From positions 186,001 to 250,000 of the forward strand of contig NZ_PYAS01000010.1 in the NCBI RefSeq assembly GCF_003014695.1: a stretch of 64,000 nt of DNA. Reading direction: 5' to 3'. Position 1 is the stretch's first letter; the number at the start of each line of letters is the position of its first letter. Below, piece by piece: positions 6,348 through 14,390 of this stretch. The notes beneath the pieces were generated by a model. The model ran no database searches. It saw only the letters and a program-made list of their open reading frames with translations, and was not told the origin of the DNA. Source of the stretch: Dyadobacter jiangsuensis. GTDB taxonomy: Bacteria; Bacteroidota; Bacteroidia; Cytophagales; Spirosomataceae. The position numbers were made by a program, and so were the translations under genes.

Positions 6348-9200
6348 TCAGATTACCACGTTTACGATGCGTTTTGGCACCACGACTACCTTCTTAGCAG
6401 GTTTACCTTCCATCCACTTCTGAACGGTCGCGTCCGCCAAAACCTCCTTCTCGATTTCGGCCGGCGGCGTATCCAGCGGGAACGTCAGCGAAGCGCGAAC
6501 CTTGCCATTGATTTGTACGGGATATTCGAATACCGACTCCTGTACATATTTCGCTTCAAATACCGGGAATGCAGCTTTGGATACCATTCCCGCCTCGTTA
6601 CCCAGCGCAGCCCACAACTCTTCCGAAATATGCGGCGCGTAAGGCGAAAGCAGAATCACCAGTTGTTCCAAAACCTCTTTGCTCTGGCATTTCTGGCTGC
6701 CGAGCTCGTTCACACACACCATAAATGCACTCACAGCCGTATTGAACGAGAAGTTCTCGATATCCTCACCGATCTTTTTGATCGTTTTATGCAAACTTTT
6801 CAACTCCTCGGGCTTCGCCGGAACATCTTTCACCTGCCACTGGCCGGTTTCGGTGTAAAACAAACGCCACAGCTTACGAATGAAGCGATAGGTACCGTCG
6901 ATGCCGTTCGTATTCCAAGGTTTCGCCTGATCCAACGGCCCAAGGAACATTTCGTACAAGCGCAGGGTATCTGCCCCGTAGCGCTCCACGATATCGTCCG
7001 GGTTCACGACGTTGAATTTCGATTTCGACATTTTCTCCACTTCCACACCACAAATGTATTTGCCGTCTTCCAGAATGAATGTCGCCTGCTCACCCGCAAT
7101 GTCCGGACGTGTAGCCTTGAACTTCTCGACGTCCAGGACATCGTTTTCAACGATATTCACATCCACGTGCAATGCGGACACCTCATGTTGTGATTTCAAG
7201 CCTGCGCTTACAAATACCGGCTTGCTGAAATCCTCGCTCTTCACCCGGTACACAAAATTGCTGCGTCCCTGGATCATACCCTGGTTGATCAGCTTCTTGA
7301 AAGGCTCCTCTTCCTGCACAAAGCCGCGATCTTTCATGAATTTGTTCCAGAAACGGCTGTATAACAAGTGGCCCGTAGCGTGCTCCGTTCCACCGATGTA
7401 CAAATCCACGTCTTTCCAGTAGCCGATCGCTTCTTTCGACGCGAATTCGTTTTCGTTTTTAGGGTCCATGTAGCGGTACCAGTACCAGCTGCTTCCCGCC
7501 CAGCCCGGCATGGTGCTCAGCTCGTAACCATTGCCGGAGCCATGGTTCCAATCCTGTGCACGGCCCAGCGGTGGTTCACCGTTTTCTGTCGGCAGGTATT
7601 TGTCAACCTCCGGCAGGTTCAACGGCAGCTCATTCAAGTCGAGCAGGTACGGTACCGGCTGGCCTTCGCTGTCATTTTGGTAATAAACAGGCACCGGCTC
7701 GCCCCAGTAACGCTGGCGGCTGAACACCGCGTCGCGCAGGCGGTAGTTGATTTTACCTTTACCTAAACCCTTTTCTTCCAGCCAGTTGATCAGCTTATCG
7801 GTAGCTTCTTTATAAGTCAGGCCATCGATAATGCCTGAATTGATATATTTTCCTTCCTTGGTCGCGTCGGCTTGGGTTTCAACATCCTTTTGCGCGTCCA
7901 AAATAGGGATAATGGGCAAATTGAAATGCTTGGCGAAGTTCCAGTCGCGCTGGTCGCCGGATGGTACGGCCATTACCGCACCGGTTCCGTAACCTGCCAG
8001 TACATAATCCGCAATGTAAACCGGCACCTTCTCGCCGCTGAACGGGTTGAGCACGTACGCACCCGTGAATGCGCCCGAAACGGTTTTCACATCCGACATC
8101 CGGTCACGCTCCGATTTCTTCTGCGTCATCGCAATGTACGCGTCTATTTCCGCGCGCTGCTCCGGCGTTGTAATCACATCTACCAGCTCATGCTCCGGCG
8201 CGATCACCATAAATGTTACGCCGTAGATCGTGTCTACGCGGGTTGTAAAAACTTCTATTTGGGGAGAAGAGGAGGAAGGAGTATCCCCTTGTCCCTTTCC
8301 TCCATCCTCCCTTTCCTCCCAAACTTGAAATTTGACCAAAGCTCCAACCGAACGCCCAATCCAGTTGCGCTGCTGCTCTTTCAAGGACTCGGTCCAGTCA
8401 ACCGTATCCAGTCCATCAATCAAGCGCTGTGCGTAGGCGGTAATGCGCATCATCCACTGGCGCATCAGTTTCTGGATTACGGGGAACCCGCCGCGCTCCG
8501 AAACGCCGTCCTTCACCTCGTCGTTCGACAATACCGAACCTAATCCCGGGCACCAGTTCACAGTGGCGTCCGCTACGTAGGTCAGGCGGTATTTCAATGT
8601 CATCTTATATTGTACCTCTTCCGACCATGCATTCCACTCTTCCGCCGTGAATGCGGGAGTGTCTTCGTCGGCAGGTGCATTTACTTTGGCATTACCTTCC
8701 TGCGCAAACTTCGCGGTCAGCGTTTCGATGGGCTCAGCCTTGTCGGTATCGTTGTTGTACCAGCTATTGAACAATTCGGAGAAGATCCACTGCGTCCATT
8801 TGTAATAGCCCGGGTCCGAAGTCCGCACTTCGCGGTTCCAGTCGTAGCTCAATCCCAGGTTTTTCAGCTGCTCGATGTAGCGGGTAATATTCTGCTCCGC
8901 CGTAATCGCCGGGTGCTGGCCGGTCTGGATCGCATATTGCTCGGCAGGCAAGCCGAAGCTATCGAAGCCCATCGGGTGCAGCACGTTGAAGCCTTTCAGC
9001 CTTTTATAGCGGGAATAGATGTCCGAGGCAATGTACCCCAGCGGGTGGCCCACATGCAGGCCCGCTCCCGAAGGATAGGGAAACATGTCCAACACATAAT
9101 ACTTCGGCAAGTCCGACGCGTTCGACACACTGAATGTGCCGTTCTGCTGCCAGTAGTCCTGCCATTTTTTTTCTATCTCCCGATGACTGTACTCACTCAT
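6348..9200 (-). CDS. leuS: Leucyl-tRNA synthetase
   Basis: This 950-residue class Ia synthetase charges tRNA-Leu in the cytoplasm. The HIGH-type motif is HVGH at 49-52 within 'PYPSGAGLHVGHPLGY', and the KMSKS loop is near residue 722 ('VEKMSKSKFNVVNPDD'). The CP1 editing domain lies between ('EVFTTRVDTIYGVTFMVIAPEH') and a C-terminal anticodon-binding region ends in 'PKRIVNVVI'. It is longer than many bacterial LeuRS, partly because of a low-complexity 22-codon insertion near residues 293-314 just before the editing domain (separate entry). A possible -7 box TATTTTTG on the minus strand at 9312-9319 has no clear -33 partner. The 250-bp gap to the divergent barrel gene holds nothing else I recognise. 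Confidence 0.97.
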   Translation of the reverse strand: MSEYSHREIEKKWQDYWQQNGTFSVSNASDLPKYYVLDMFPYPSGAGLHVGHPLGYIASDIYSRYKRLKGFNVLHPMGFDSFGLPAEQYAIQTGQHPAITAEQNITRYIEQLKNLGLSYDWNREVRTSDPGYYKWTQWIFSELFNSWYNNDTDKAEPIETLTAKFAQEGNAKVNAPADEDTPAFTAEEWNAWSEEVQYKMTLKYRLTYVADATVNWCPGLGSVLSNDEVKDGVSERGGFPVIQKLMRQWMMRITAYAQRLIDGLDTVDWTESLKEQQRNWIGRSVGALVKFQVWEEREDGGKGQGDTPSSSSPQIEVFTTRVDTIYGVTFMVIAPEHELVDVITTPEQRAEIDAYIAMTQKKSERDRMSDVKTVSGAFTGAYVLNPFSGEKVPVYIADYVLAGYGTGAVMAVPSGDQRDWNFAKHFNLPIIPILDAQKDVETQADATKEGKYINSGIIDGLTYKEATDKLINWLEEKGLGKGKINYRLRDAVFSRQRYWGEPVPVYYQNDSEGQPVPYLLDLNELPLNLPEVDKYLPTENGEPPLGRAQDWNHGSGNGYELSTMPGWAGSSWYWYRYMDPKNENEFASKEAIGYWKDVDLYIGGTEHATGHLLYSRFWNKFMKDRGFVQEEEPFKKLINQGMIQGRSNFVYRVKSEDFSKPVFVSAGLKSQHEVSALHVDVNIVENDVLDVEKFKATRPDIAGEQATFILEDGKYICGVEVEKMSKSKFNVVNPDDIVERYGADTLRLYEMFLGPLDQAKPWNTNGIDGTYRFIRKLWRLFYTETGQWQVKDVPAKPEELKSLHKTIKKIGEDIENFSFNTAVSAFMVCVNELGSQKCQSKEVLEQLVILLSPYAPHISEELWAALGNEAGMVSKAAFPVFEAKYVQESVFEYPVQINGKVRASLTFPLDTPPAEIEKEVLADATVQKWMEGKPAKKVVVVPKRIVNVVI
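8258..8323 (-). repeat. In-frame purine/pyrimidine palindrome inserted in leuS
   Basis: TTTGGGGAGAAGAGGAGGAA (8258-8277) faces a matching pyrimidine-rich arm ending TTTCCTCCCAAA (8312-8323). On the plus strand the left arm is nearly pure purine and the right arm nearly pure pyrimidine, so the segment can fold into a long imperfect hairpin. It is 66 bases (22 codons) and keeps the leuS frame, encoding a Glu/Gly/Lys- then Ser/Pro-rich stretch ('VWEEREDGGKGQGDTPSSSS') between 'GALVKFQ' and 'IEVFTTR', which are normally close together in LeuRS. Confidence 0.65.
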
Positions 9201-9450
9201 ATCCTGTTAGTTGTTATGCTTTCCCTGGGGAAGAGGTGTGTATATCCGCCCAAAATACTGATTTTCAGAAGGTAAAGCTTTTGTTTGTTTTCTATTTCCT
9301 CAAATAAACCGCAAAAATAGCGTTTTTTCACCGGATTTGATTGACCGGAATATTATTAGGACGCGGGCAAAGGAGGTAACCCTAACAATCCGGCATGGGA
9401 TTTTACCGTTATGCAGCAGTTATTAAAACTTACCCCAATTTTCAGACGCT

Positions 9451-10122
9451 ATGAGAAACGTGACGATTGCACTGTTTGCATTATTGATCAGCTACTCCGC
9501 CTCCGCTCAGTATGACCCCAATTTTCGCTTCGGTATCAAGGCGGGAGCCAATTTATCGAACATCAACGGCAGCAACGACCTTACCCTCGCACCGGGTGGC
9601 AATGCATTCAACTTCAAGGACAATTCGAACCGCTCGCTGGGATTCGCCGGCGGGGTTTTCCTCCGTTTTGGAAAAACATTCTACATACAACCTGAGTTAC
9701 TCTTGTCCCAGAAAGGGGGCAAATTCAACGTTTACAAGGACGGCCTGACCAACTCGCAGGGAAAAGTCGATGTACGGTTCAGCAATTTTGACGTGCCGGT
9801 CCTGTTTGGTTTCCGTGTCGCGAAATTTTTCAGGGTCAATGTAGGGCCGATGGCATCGCTCCGCTTGTCGGGCAACGGCAAGCTTGGCGATTCTTTTGAC
9901 GACTTCACCGGCGATAATTCGGATGTGACTTTCAAAAACCGGTTAGCATATGGCTACCAGGCGGGTGTAGGCTTCGATTTCGGGCGCATGAGCCTGGATG
10001 TGCGTTACGAAGGCAACTTCACGGAGATCGTGAAAGTGAATTTCAACAATGCAACCACCGCTTCTCAGTTTGGCAAAAAAGGTAACCTTTTCCAGGCGAC
10101 GCTCGGTTTCGCCATTTTTTAA
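9451..10122 (+). CDS. Outer-membrane beta-barrel protein (porin-family/PorT-like)
   Basis: The 223-residue protein has a signal peptide ending near 'YSASAQ'. The pattern after it is that of a small outer-membrane barrel: 'NFRFGIKAGANLSNING', 'FAGGVFLRFGKTFYIQPELL', 'VRFSNFDVPVLFGF', 'FFRVNVGPMAS', 'YGYQAGVGFDFGRMSLDVRY', ending in the aromatic-terminated strand 'LFQATLGFAIF' expected for BAM insertion. This corresponds to the outer membrane protein beta-barrel (OMP_b-brl) families abundant in Bacteroidota. Substrate or partner unknown. It is monocistronic, with a terminator 29 bases after the stop. Confidence 0.85.
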   Translation: MRNVTIALFALLISYSASAQYDPNFRFGIKAGANLSNINGSNDLTLAPGGNAFNFKDNSNRSLGFAGGVFLRFGKTFYIQPELLLSQKGGKFNVYKDGLTNSQGKVDVRFSNFDVPVLFGFRVAKFFRVNVGPMASLRLSGNGKLGDSFDDFTGDNSDVTFKNRLAYGYQAGVGFDFGRMSLDVRYEGNFTEIVKVNFNNATTASQFGKKGNLFQATLGFAIF

Positions 10123-10150
10123 AAGTTGAGATAATTAATGCAAAACCACG

Positions 10151-10184
10151 AAACGGAATCTGTGTAAACGGTTCCGTTTTTTTT
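10151..10184 (+). terminator. Terminator after the barrel gene
   Basis: AAACGGAA (10151-10158) pairs with TTCCGTTT (10172-10179), with an uninterrupted run of T continuing to 10184. Confidence 0.85.
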
Positions 10185-10288
10185 ATTCTCCATGAATGCC
10201 GAATGCGGGGCTATTTCTACTTTTGTGTTTCATTCGTTAAATTGCCTGTAAGCGAAATCGCACAAAATCAGGCCCATATATCAGCACA

Positions 10289-11779
10289 GTGGCTATTAAT
10301 CAAGATAATGTAAGACTGGTTTTCGGACTCAAACTCAAACAGCTCCGGCTCGACAAGGGAATGTCGCTTAGCGAACTTTCCCAGAAATCGGGGTTGTCTA
10401 TTTCCTATATCAATGAAATTGAAAAAGGGAAAAAGTATCCGAAATCCGACAAGATTCTTGCATTAGCAAGCGCCATTGAAGTCGATTACGACACGCTGGT
10501 TTCATTAAAACTGAGCAAACGGCTGGAACCGATTTCCGACCTGCTCAGCTCGAATATCCTCACGGAGCTTCCCCTCGAACTGTTCGGCATCGATCCCGCC
10601 AACCTGCTTGAAATCCTTTCCGATGCGCCTACCAAGATCAGCGCATTCGTGGGAACGCTCATCGAAATCGCCCGGAATTACAATATGTCGATCGAGAAGT
10701 TTTATTTCTCGGCATTGCGCACTTACCAGGAGATGCACGACAATTATTTCGAGGATATTGAACTCGAAGCCGAACGCTTTCTGGCGGATCATAATGTAGC
10801 AGCGGCAAGCCTGCTCGACGAACAGCAGCTCGAAACGATCCTGAAAGACCAATATGCCTACACAATCGAGCCCATTAATGAGCGTAGCAATCCCGAATTT
10901 GCGACAGTGCGGTCGCTTACAATCACCAACGCTGCCGGTACGCGCCTGCTGATCAACGCGCATTTATCCTCCGTACAGCGGGCGTTTATCTACGGGCGGG
11001 AAATCGGGTATTTGTATCTCAACCTGAAAAACAGGCTGCATACCACGGCGCTGGTGGAAGCGGAGTCGTTCGAACAGCTTTTGAACAACTTCAAGGCTTC
11101 CTATTTCGGCAGCGCCATTATCATCAAAAGAAGCCTGCTGGTACCCGCCATAGCCGATTTTTTTGCACAAAAAACCTGGCAGCCCGAGAAGCTGATCCAG
11201 CTCATCCACGATTTCAATACCACGCCGGAGTCGTTCTGTTACCGGCTCAGCAATATCCTGCCGCGCTATTTCGGCATTAACCAGATCTTCTTTTCGCGTT
11301 TCAACAACTTCGTCGGGCAGAATCTGTTCCATATGACGAAGGAAATGCATATTTCGAGAAAGCATTACCCGCATACCGTTCGCGACGAGCATTACTGCCG
11401 CCGCTGGGTGGCGCTCACCATCCTGAACGATCTGGGAGACATTATTCAGGCGAAGCAACCGCCCCGTATTTTGTGCAAAGCGCAAAAGTCGACCTACATC
11501 GATACGCAGGACCAATATCTCGTGGTGAGTTTTGCACAACCGATGTCGCCCACGCCCAACCTGAACGTGAGCGTGTCCATGGGCATTTACCTCGACGAGC
11601 AGACGCGGGAAAAACTGGCGTTCCTGGACGACCCTTCCCTGGCCGCCAGAGAAGTAAACCAGACCTGCGAGCGCTGTTCGCTGTTCGACTGCCGGGAGCG
11701 CATTGCGGCACCGGTAATCCTGCAAAAACGGCACAAAAATGAGGAACTCCGGAAAGCGCTGAAACGGATGATTAACTGA
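10289..11779 (+). CDS. XRE-family regulator of short-chain acyl-CoA metabolism (RamB/ScfR-like)
   Basis: The 496-residue protein starts with GTG at 10289. Residues ~10-70 are an XRE helix-turn-helix ('LKQLRLDKGMSLSELSQKSG', 'SYINEIEKGKKYPKSDK'). A middle section resembles the IrrE/DUF955 region, and the C-terminal half matches DUF2083-type sensing domains ('FCYRLSNILPRYFGINQIFF', 'HYCRRWVALTIL') ending with a Cys cluster 'CERCSLFDCRER' near 463-474 that could bind a metal or sense redox state. Relatives such as RamB and MccR control glyoxylate/methylcitrate genes in response to acyl-CoA. The nearby acyl-CoA dehydrogenase and lipid hydroxylase make a fatty-acid or amino-acid catabolic role plausible, but targets are not shown by the sequence. 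Confidence 0.82.
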   Translation: MAINQDNVRLVFGLKLKQLRLDKGMSLSELSQKSGLSISYINEIEKGKKYPKSDKILALASAIEVDYDTLVSLKLSKRLEPISDLLSSNILTELPLELFGIDPANLLEILSDAPTKISAFVGTLIEIARNYNMSIEKFYFSALRTYQEMHDNYFEDIELEAERFLADHNVAAASLLDEQQLETILKDQYAYTIEPINERSNPEFATVRSLTITNAAGTRLLINAHLSSVQRAFIYGREIGYLYLNLKNRLHTTALVEAESFEQLLNNFKASYFGSAIIIKRSLLVPAIADFFAQKTWQPEKLIQLIHDFNTTPESFCYRLSNILPRYFGINQIFFSRFNNFVGQNLFHMTKEMHISRKHYPHTVRDEHYCRRWVALTILNDLGDIIQAKQPPRILCKAQKSTYIDTQDQYLVVSFAQPMSPTPNLNVSVSMGIYLDEQTREKLAFLDDPSLAAREVNQTCERCSLFDCRERIAAPVILQKRHKNEELRKALKRMIN

Positions 11780-11939
11780 TCATTTCCGGTTACTTAGTAT
11801 ATTTAAAACGTAAACCCGGGAAATTTTGAACCTTCAATGGGGGTTTCCTGTCAAATAAATGTCTGATAAGTACCCTGTCGGTTGCTATTAAAAAAATCTT
11901 AGAAATAGGCAGGCGGAAACTTACAGTTCTCTTCTCAAC

Positions 11940-11947
11940 TATCTTTG
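11940..11947 (+). promoter_or_regulatory. -7 box upstream of the sterol desaturase gene
   Basis: TATCTTTG matches the Bacteroidota TAnnTTTG consensus and lies 22 bases before the ATG at 11970. No convincing TTG -33 element is seen 19-20 bases upstream. Confidence 0.5.
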
Positions 11948-11969
11948 TTTATTATTTGAAGAAATTGCT

Positions 11970-12923
11970 ATGCCCGGCACTTATGATTTTGAGGATCTCA
12001 TTCTAAAACTGTCGACCCCGTTTTATATATGTCTGATCGGTCTTGAGATCTTTTTAACACACAAAACACCCCACGAGGAATTGGCCAAACGTCCGGCCTA
12101 TTCTCTGAAAGATACTTTAATGAACGCGGTGCTGATGCTGCTCAACGGAGGCATTGATTTACTGTTTCGCGCGGCTTATGTGAGCGTGCTGATCTGGTTT
12201 TACAATTTCTCCTTCGTTGAACCGATCGCTAACCCTTACTGGTACTGGCTCGCGTTGTTCCTCGCCGAAGATCTGGCATTCTACACACTGCACTACGTCG
12301 ATCACCATTGCCGGTTGTTCTGGGCGGTGCATGTGACGCACCATTCGTCGGAGCATTTCAATCTTACTACCGGCTTCCGGTCCTCGGTATTCCAGCCGCT
12401 CTACCGGTTCATTTACTTTATTCCGCTCGCATTGGTGGGATTCAATCCGGCGGATATCATCGTCATGTACTCCATCACGCAGATTTACGGCATTATCGTC
12501 CACACCGAATACGTCGGCAAGCTGGGTTGGCTGGAATACATTTTCGTTACTCCCTCGCACCACCGCGTGCACCACGCGAGCAATGTTCAGTACCTGGATA
12601 AAAACATGGGCATGTGCCTGATCGTCTGGGACCGCCTCTTCGGTACTTTCCAGGAAGAATTGCCTACCGAGCCACCGCGCTACGGCCTCACCAAATCCAT
12701 GGAACAGCACGGCCTCGGCCAAACCGTTTTCCACGAATGGAAGGCCATCGGTGCCGATTTCTCGCAACCGGTTGATTTTAAAACGAAACTGAAATACCTG
12801 TTCAAAGCACCAGGATGGTCGCCCGACGGCTCGCGGGAAACGAGCAAGGATTTGCAGCGGAAGCTGGCGGCGCGAGTGACCGCCGACCGCAAACAACCTA
12901 TCGATCGTGAGTATATAAGTTAG
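11970..12923 (+). CDS. Sterol desaturase / fatty acid hydroxylase-family membrane protein
   Basis: The 317-residue integral membrane protein has about four hydrophobic segments in the first two thirds. It carries the His clusters that bind the di-iron centre: 'HYVDHH' near 109-114, 'HVTHHSSEH' near 125-133, and 'SHHRVHHASN' near 196-205. The family introduces hydroxyl groups or double bonds into sterols, fatty acids or carotenoids using O2. The bacterial substrate cannot be read from sequence. It follows the acyl-CoA-responsive regulator and converges on the glutaryl-CoA dehydrogenase gene across a 43-bp gap that contains a period-7 repeat. Confidence 0.88.
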   Translation: MPGTYDFEDLILKLSTPFYICLIGLEIFLTHKTPHEELAKRPAYSLKDTLMNAVLMLLNGGIDLLFRAAYVSVLIWFYNFSFVEPIANPYWYWLALFLAEDLAFYTLHYVDHHCRLFWAVHVTHHSSEHFNLTTGFRSSVFQPLYRFIYFIPLALVGFNPADIIVMYSITQIYGIIVHTEYVGKLGWLEYIFVTPSHHRVHHASNVQYLDKNMGMCLIVWDRLFGTFQEELPTEPPRYGLTKSMEQHGLGQTVFHEWKAIGADFSQPVDFKTKLKYLFKAPGWSPDGSRETSKDLQRKLAARVTADRKQPIDREYIS

Positions 12924-12940
12924 CAGATTTTAAAATCGGC

Positions 12941-12967
12941 GGTCGGCCGTCAGTCGTCGGCGGTCAT
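12941..12967. repeat. Period-7 GTC tandem tract
   Basis: GTC occurs at 12942, 12949, 12956 and 12963, exactly 7 bases apart (units GGTCGGC, CGTCAGT, CGTCGGC, GGTCATT). The tract fills the space between two convergent stop codons. Confidence 0.6.
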
Positions 12968-14130
12968 TACTTAAACGCCTGCACCCCCGTAATCTCCGCC
13001 CCCAAAATCAGCAGGTGAATATCATGTGTCCCCTCGTAAGTAATCACCGATTCGAGGTTCATCATGTGCCGCATAATGGGGTATTCGCCGGTAATACCCA
13101 TGGCGCCGAGGATCTGGCGGGCTTCGCGGGCGATGTTCAGCGCCATCGCTACATTGTTTCTTTTCGCCATGGAAATCTGCACGGTAGTGGCTTTGCCAGC
13201 GTCCATCAGTTGGCCTAACCGCCAGGCGAGCAGCTGTGCTTTCGTGATCTCCGTCAGCATTTCGGCCAGTTTTTTCTGCGTGAGTTGGAATGCACCTATT
13301 GGTTTATCAAACTGAATGCGCTCGGCCGCGTACTTCACGGCGGTTTCGTAGCAATCGATCGCCGCACCCACAGCTCCCCAAGCGATTCCGTACCTGGCTT
13401 TATCAAGGCATTGCAATGGCGCTTTTAGCCCCTCGGCACCCGGGAGAATATGTGTTTCAGGAATAAATACGTGATCGAAAACCAGCTCGCCCGTCGCACT
13501 TGCACGCAGCGACCATTTGTTGTGAATTTCCGGGGTTGAAAAGCCTTCCATTCCCCGCTCCACAATGATGCCCTGCACCCTACCCGCTTCATTTCGCGCC
13601 CATACGATACCCATATGCGCAAAAGGGGCGTTAGAAATCCACATTTTGGATCCGTTGAGAACATATCCCCCATCGGTTTTGGTGAGATTCGTTTTCATCC
13701 CGCCGGGATTGGAGCCATGGTCCGGCTCGGTAAGTCCGAAACAACCCAGCCACTCGCCAGTCGTCAGCTTGGGCAGGTATTTGCGCTTCTGCTCCTCCGA
13801 ACCAAATGCATAAATCGGCCACATTACCAGCGAGCTCTGCACGGAAATCGTGGACCGCATACCTGAATCACCCTTTTCAATCTCCTGGCACATCAGCCCA
13901 TAGCTGGTATAATCGAGCCCTCCGCCGCCATATTCAATAGGAATCGTCGGCCCGAAAACACCCAGTTCGCCGAATTTTGGGATTAAGTGCAGGGGAAACT
14001 CGGCCTTTTGCGCACAGTCTTCGATAATGGGTTTGATTTCCCTGTCCGAAAAGTCGCGCACCGCCTGTTGAATGAGACGTTGCTCTTCGGTCAAAAGGCT
14101 GGAAATATTATAAAAATCAGTGTAGTTCAT
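12967..14130 (-). CDS. gcdH: Acyl-CoA dehydrogenase, glutaryl-CoA dehydrogenase type
   Basis: The 387-residue flavoprotein has the acyl-CoA dehydrogenase layout: an N-terminal helical part ('GVFGPTIPIEYGGGG'), a middle beta domain ('CFGLTEPDHGSNPGGM', 'WISNAPFA') and a C-terminal helical part. The catalytic base is Glu366 in 'ITYEGTHDIHLLILG', the position used in glutaryl-CoA and isovaleryl-type enzymes. The EPDHGSNP and YEGTHDIH blocks are closest to glutaryl-CoA dehydrogenase, which oxidises and decarboxylates glutaryl-CoA to crotonyl-CoA in Lys/Trp breakdown, passing electrons to ETF. Six bases separate its ATG from the upstream HicB stop. Another short-chain acyl-CoA substrate is possible. 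Confidence 0.88.
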   Translation of the reverse strand: MNYTDFYNISSLLTEEQRLIQQAVRDFSDREIKPIIEDCAQKAEFPLHLIPKFGELGVFGPTIPIEYGGGGLDYTSYGLMCQEIEKGDSGMRSTISVQSSLVMWPIYAFGSEEQKRKYLPKLTTGEWLGCFGLTEPDHGSNPGGMKTNLTKTDGGYVLNGSKMWISNAPFAHMGIVWARNEAGRVQGIIVERGMEGFSTPEIHNKWSLRASATGELVFDHVFIPETHILPGAEGLKAPLQCLDKARYGIAWGAVGAAIDCYETAVKYAAERIQFDKPIGAFQLTQKKLAEMLTEITKAQLLAWRLGQLMDAGKATTVQISMAKRNNVAMALNIAREARQILGAMGITGEYPIMRHMMNLESVITYEGTHDIHLLILGAEITGVQAFK

Positions 14131-14136
14131 TGCAAA

Positions 14137-14355
14137 TCAGGCATACATCAGTTTGCCTTTGGCTTTTGGGATTTCTCTACCAAGCTCCTTTGCCGTGGCA
14201 ATCCATTCGTCGATGACTTTTTGAGCGTTCGCCAATGCTTCGCTTTGAGTAGCGCCATCAGCCATGCATCCCGGCAGCTCCGGAACTTCCACAATAAAAG
14301 ATTGATCTTCTTCGCTCCAATATATGATCAACTGGTGATTACTTGGCATATCCAA
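14137..14355 (-). CDS. HicB-like antitoxin-family protein, no HicA partner
   Basis: This 72-residue protein has the HicB partial RNase-H fold: 'LIIYWSEEDQSFIVEVPELPGCMADG' shortens to the hallmark 'FIVEVPELPGCMADGAT', followed by the helix 'SEALANAQKVIDEWIATA'. The start may be the ATG at 14355 or that at 14349. HicB normally pairs with the small RNase HicA. Neither side has one: upstream is a TIM-barrel gene 35 bp away and downstream is the acyl-CoA dehydrogenase 6 bp away. No DNA-binding extension is present. It may be a solitary regulator, an orphan antitoxin or a remnant. Confidence 0.8.
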   Translation of the reverse strand: MDMPSNHQLIIYWSEEDQSFIVEVPELPGCMADGATQSEALANAQKVIDEWIATAKELGREIPKAKGKLMYA

Positions 14356-14390
14356 AGGCTGTTTACAATTTCACAATTAATCCTAGACCA

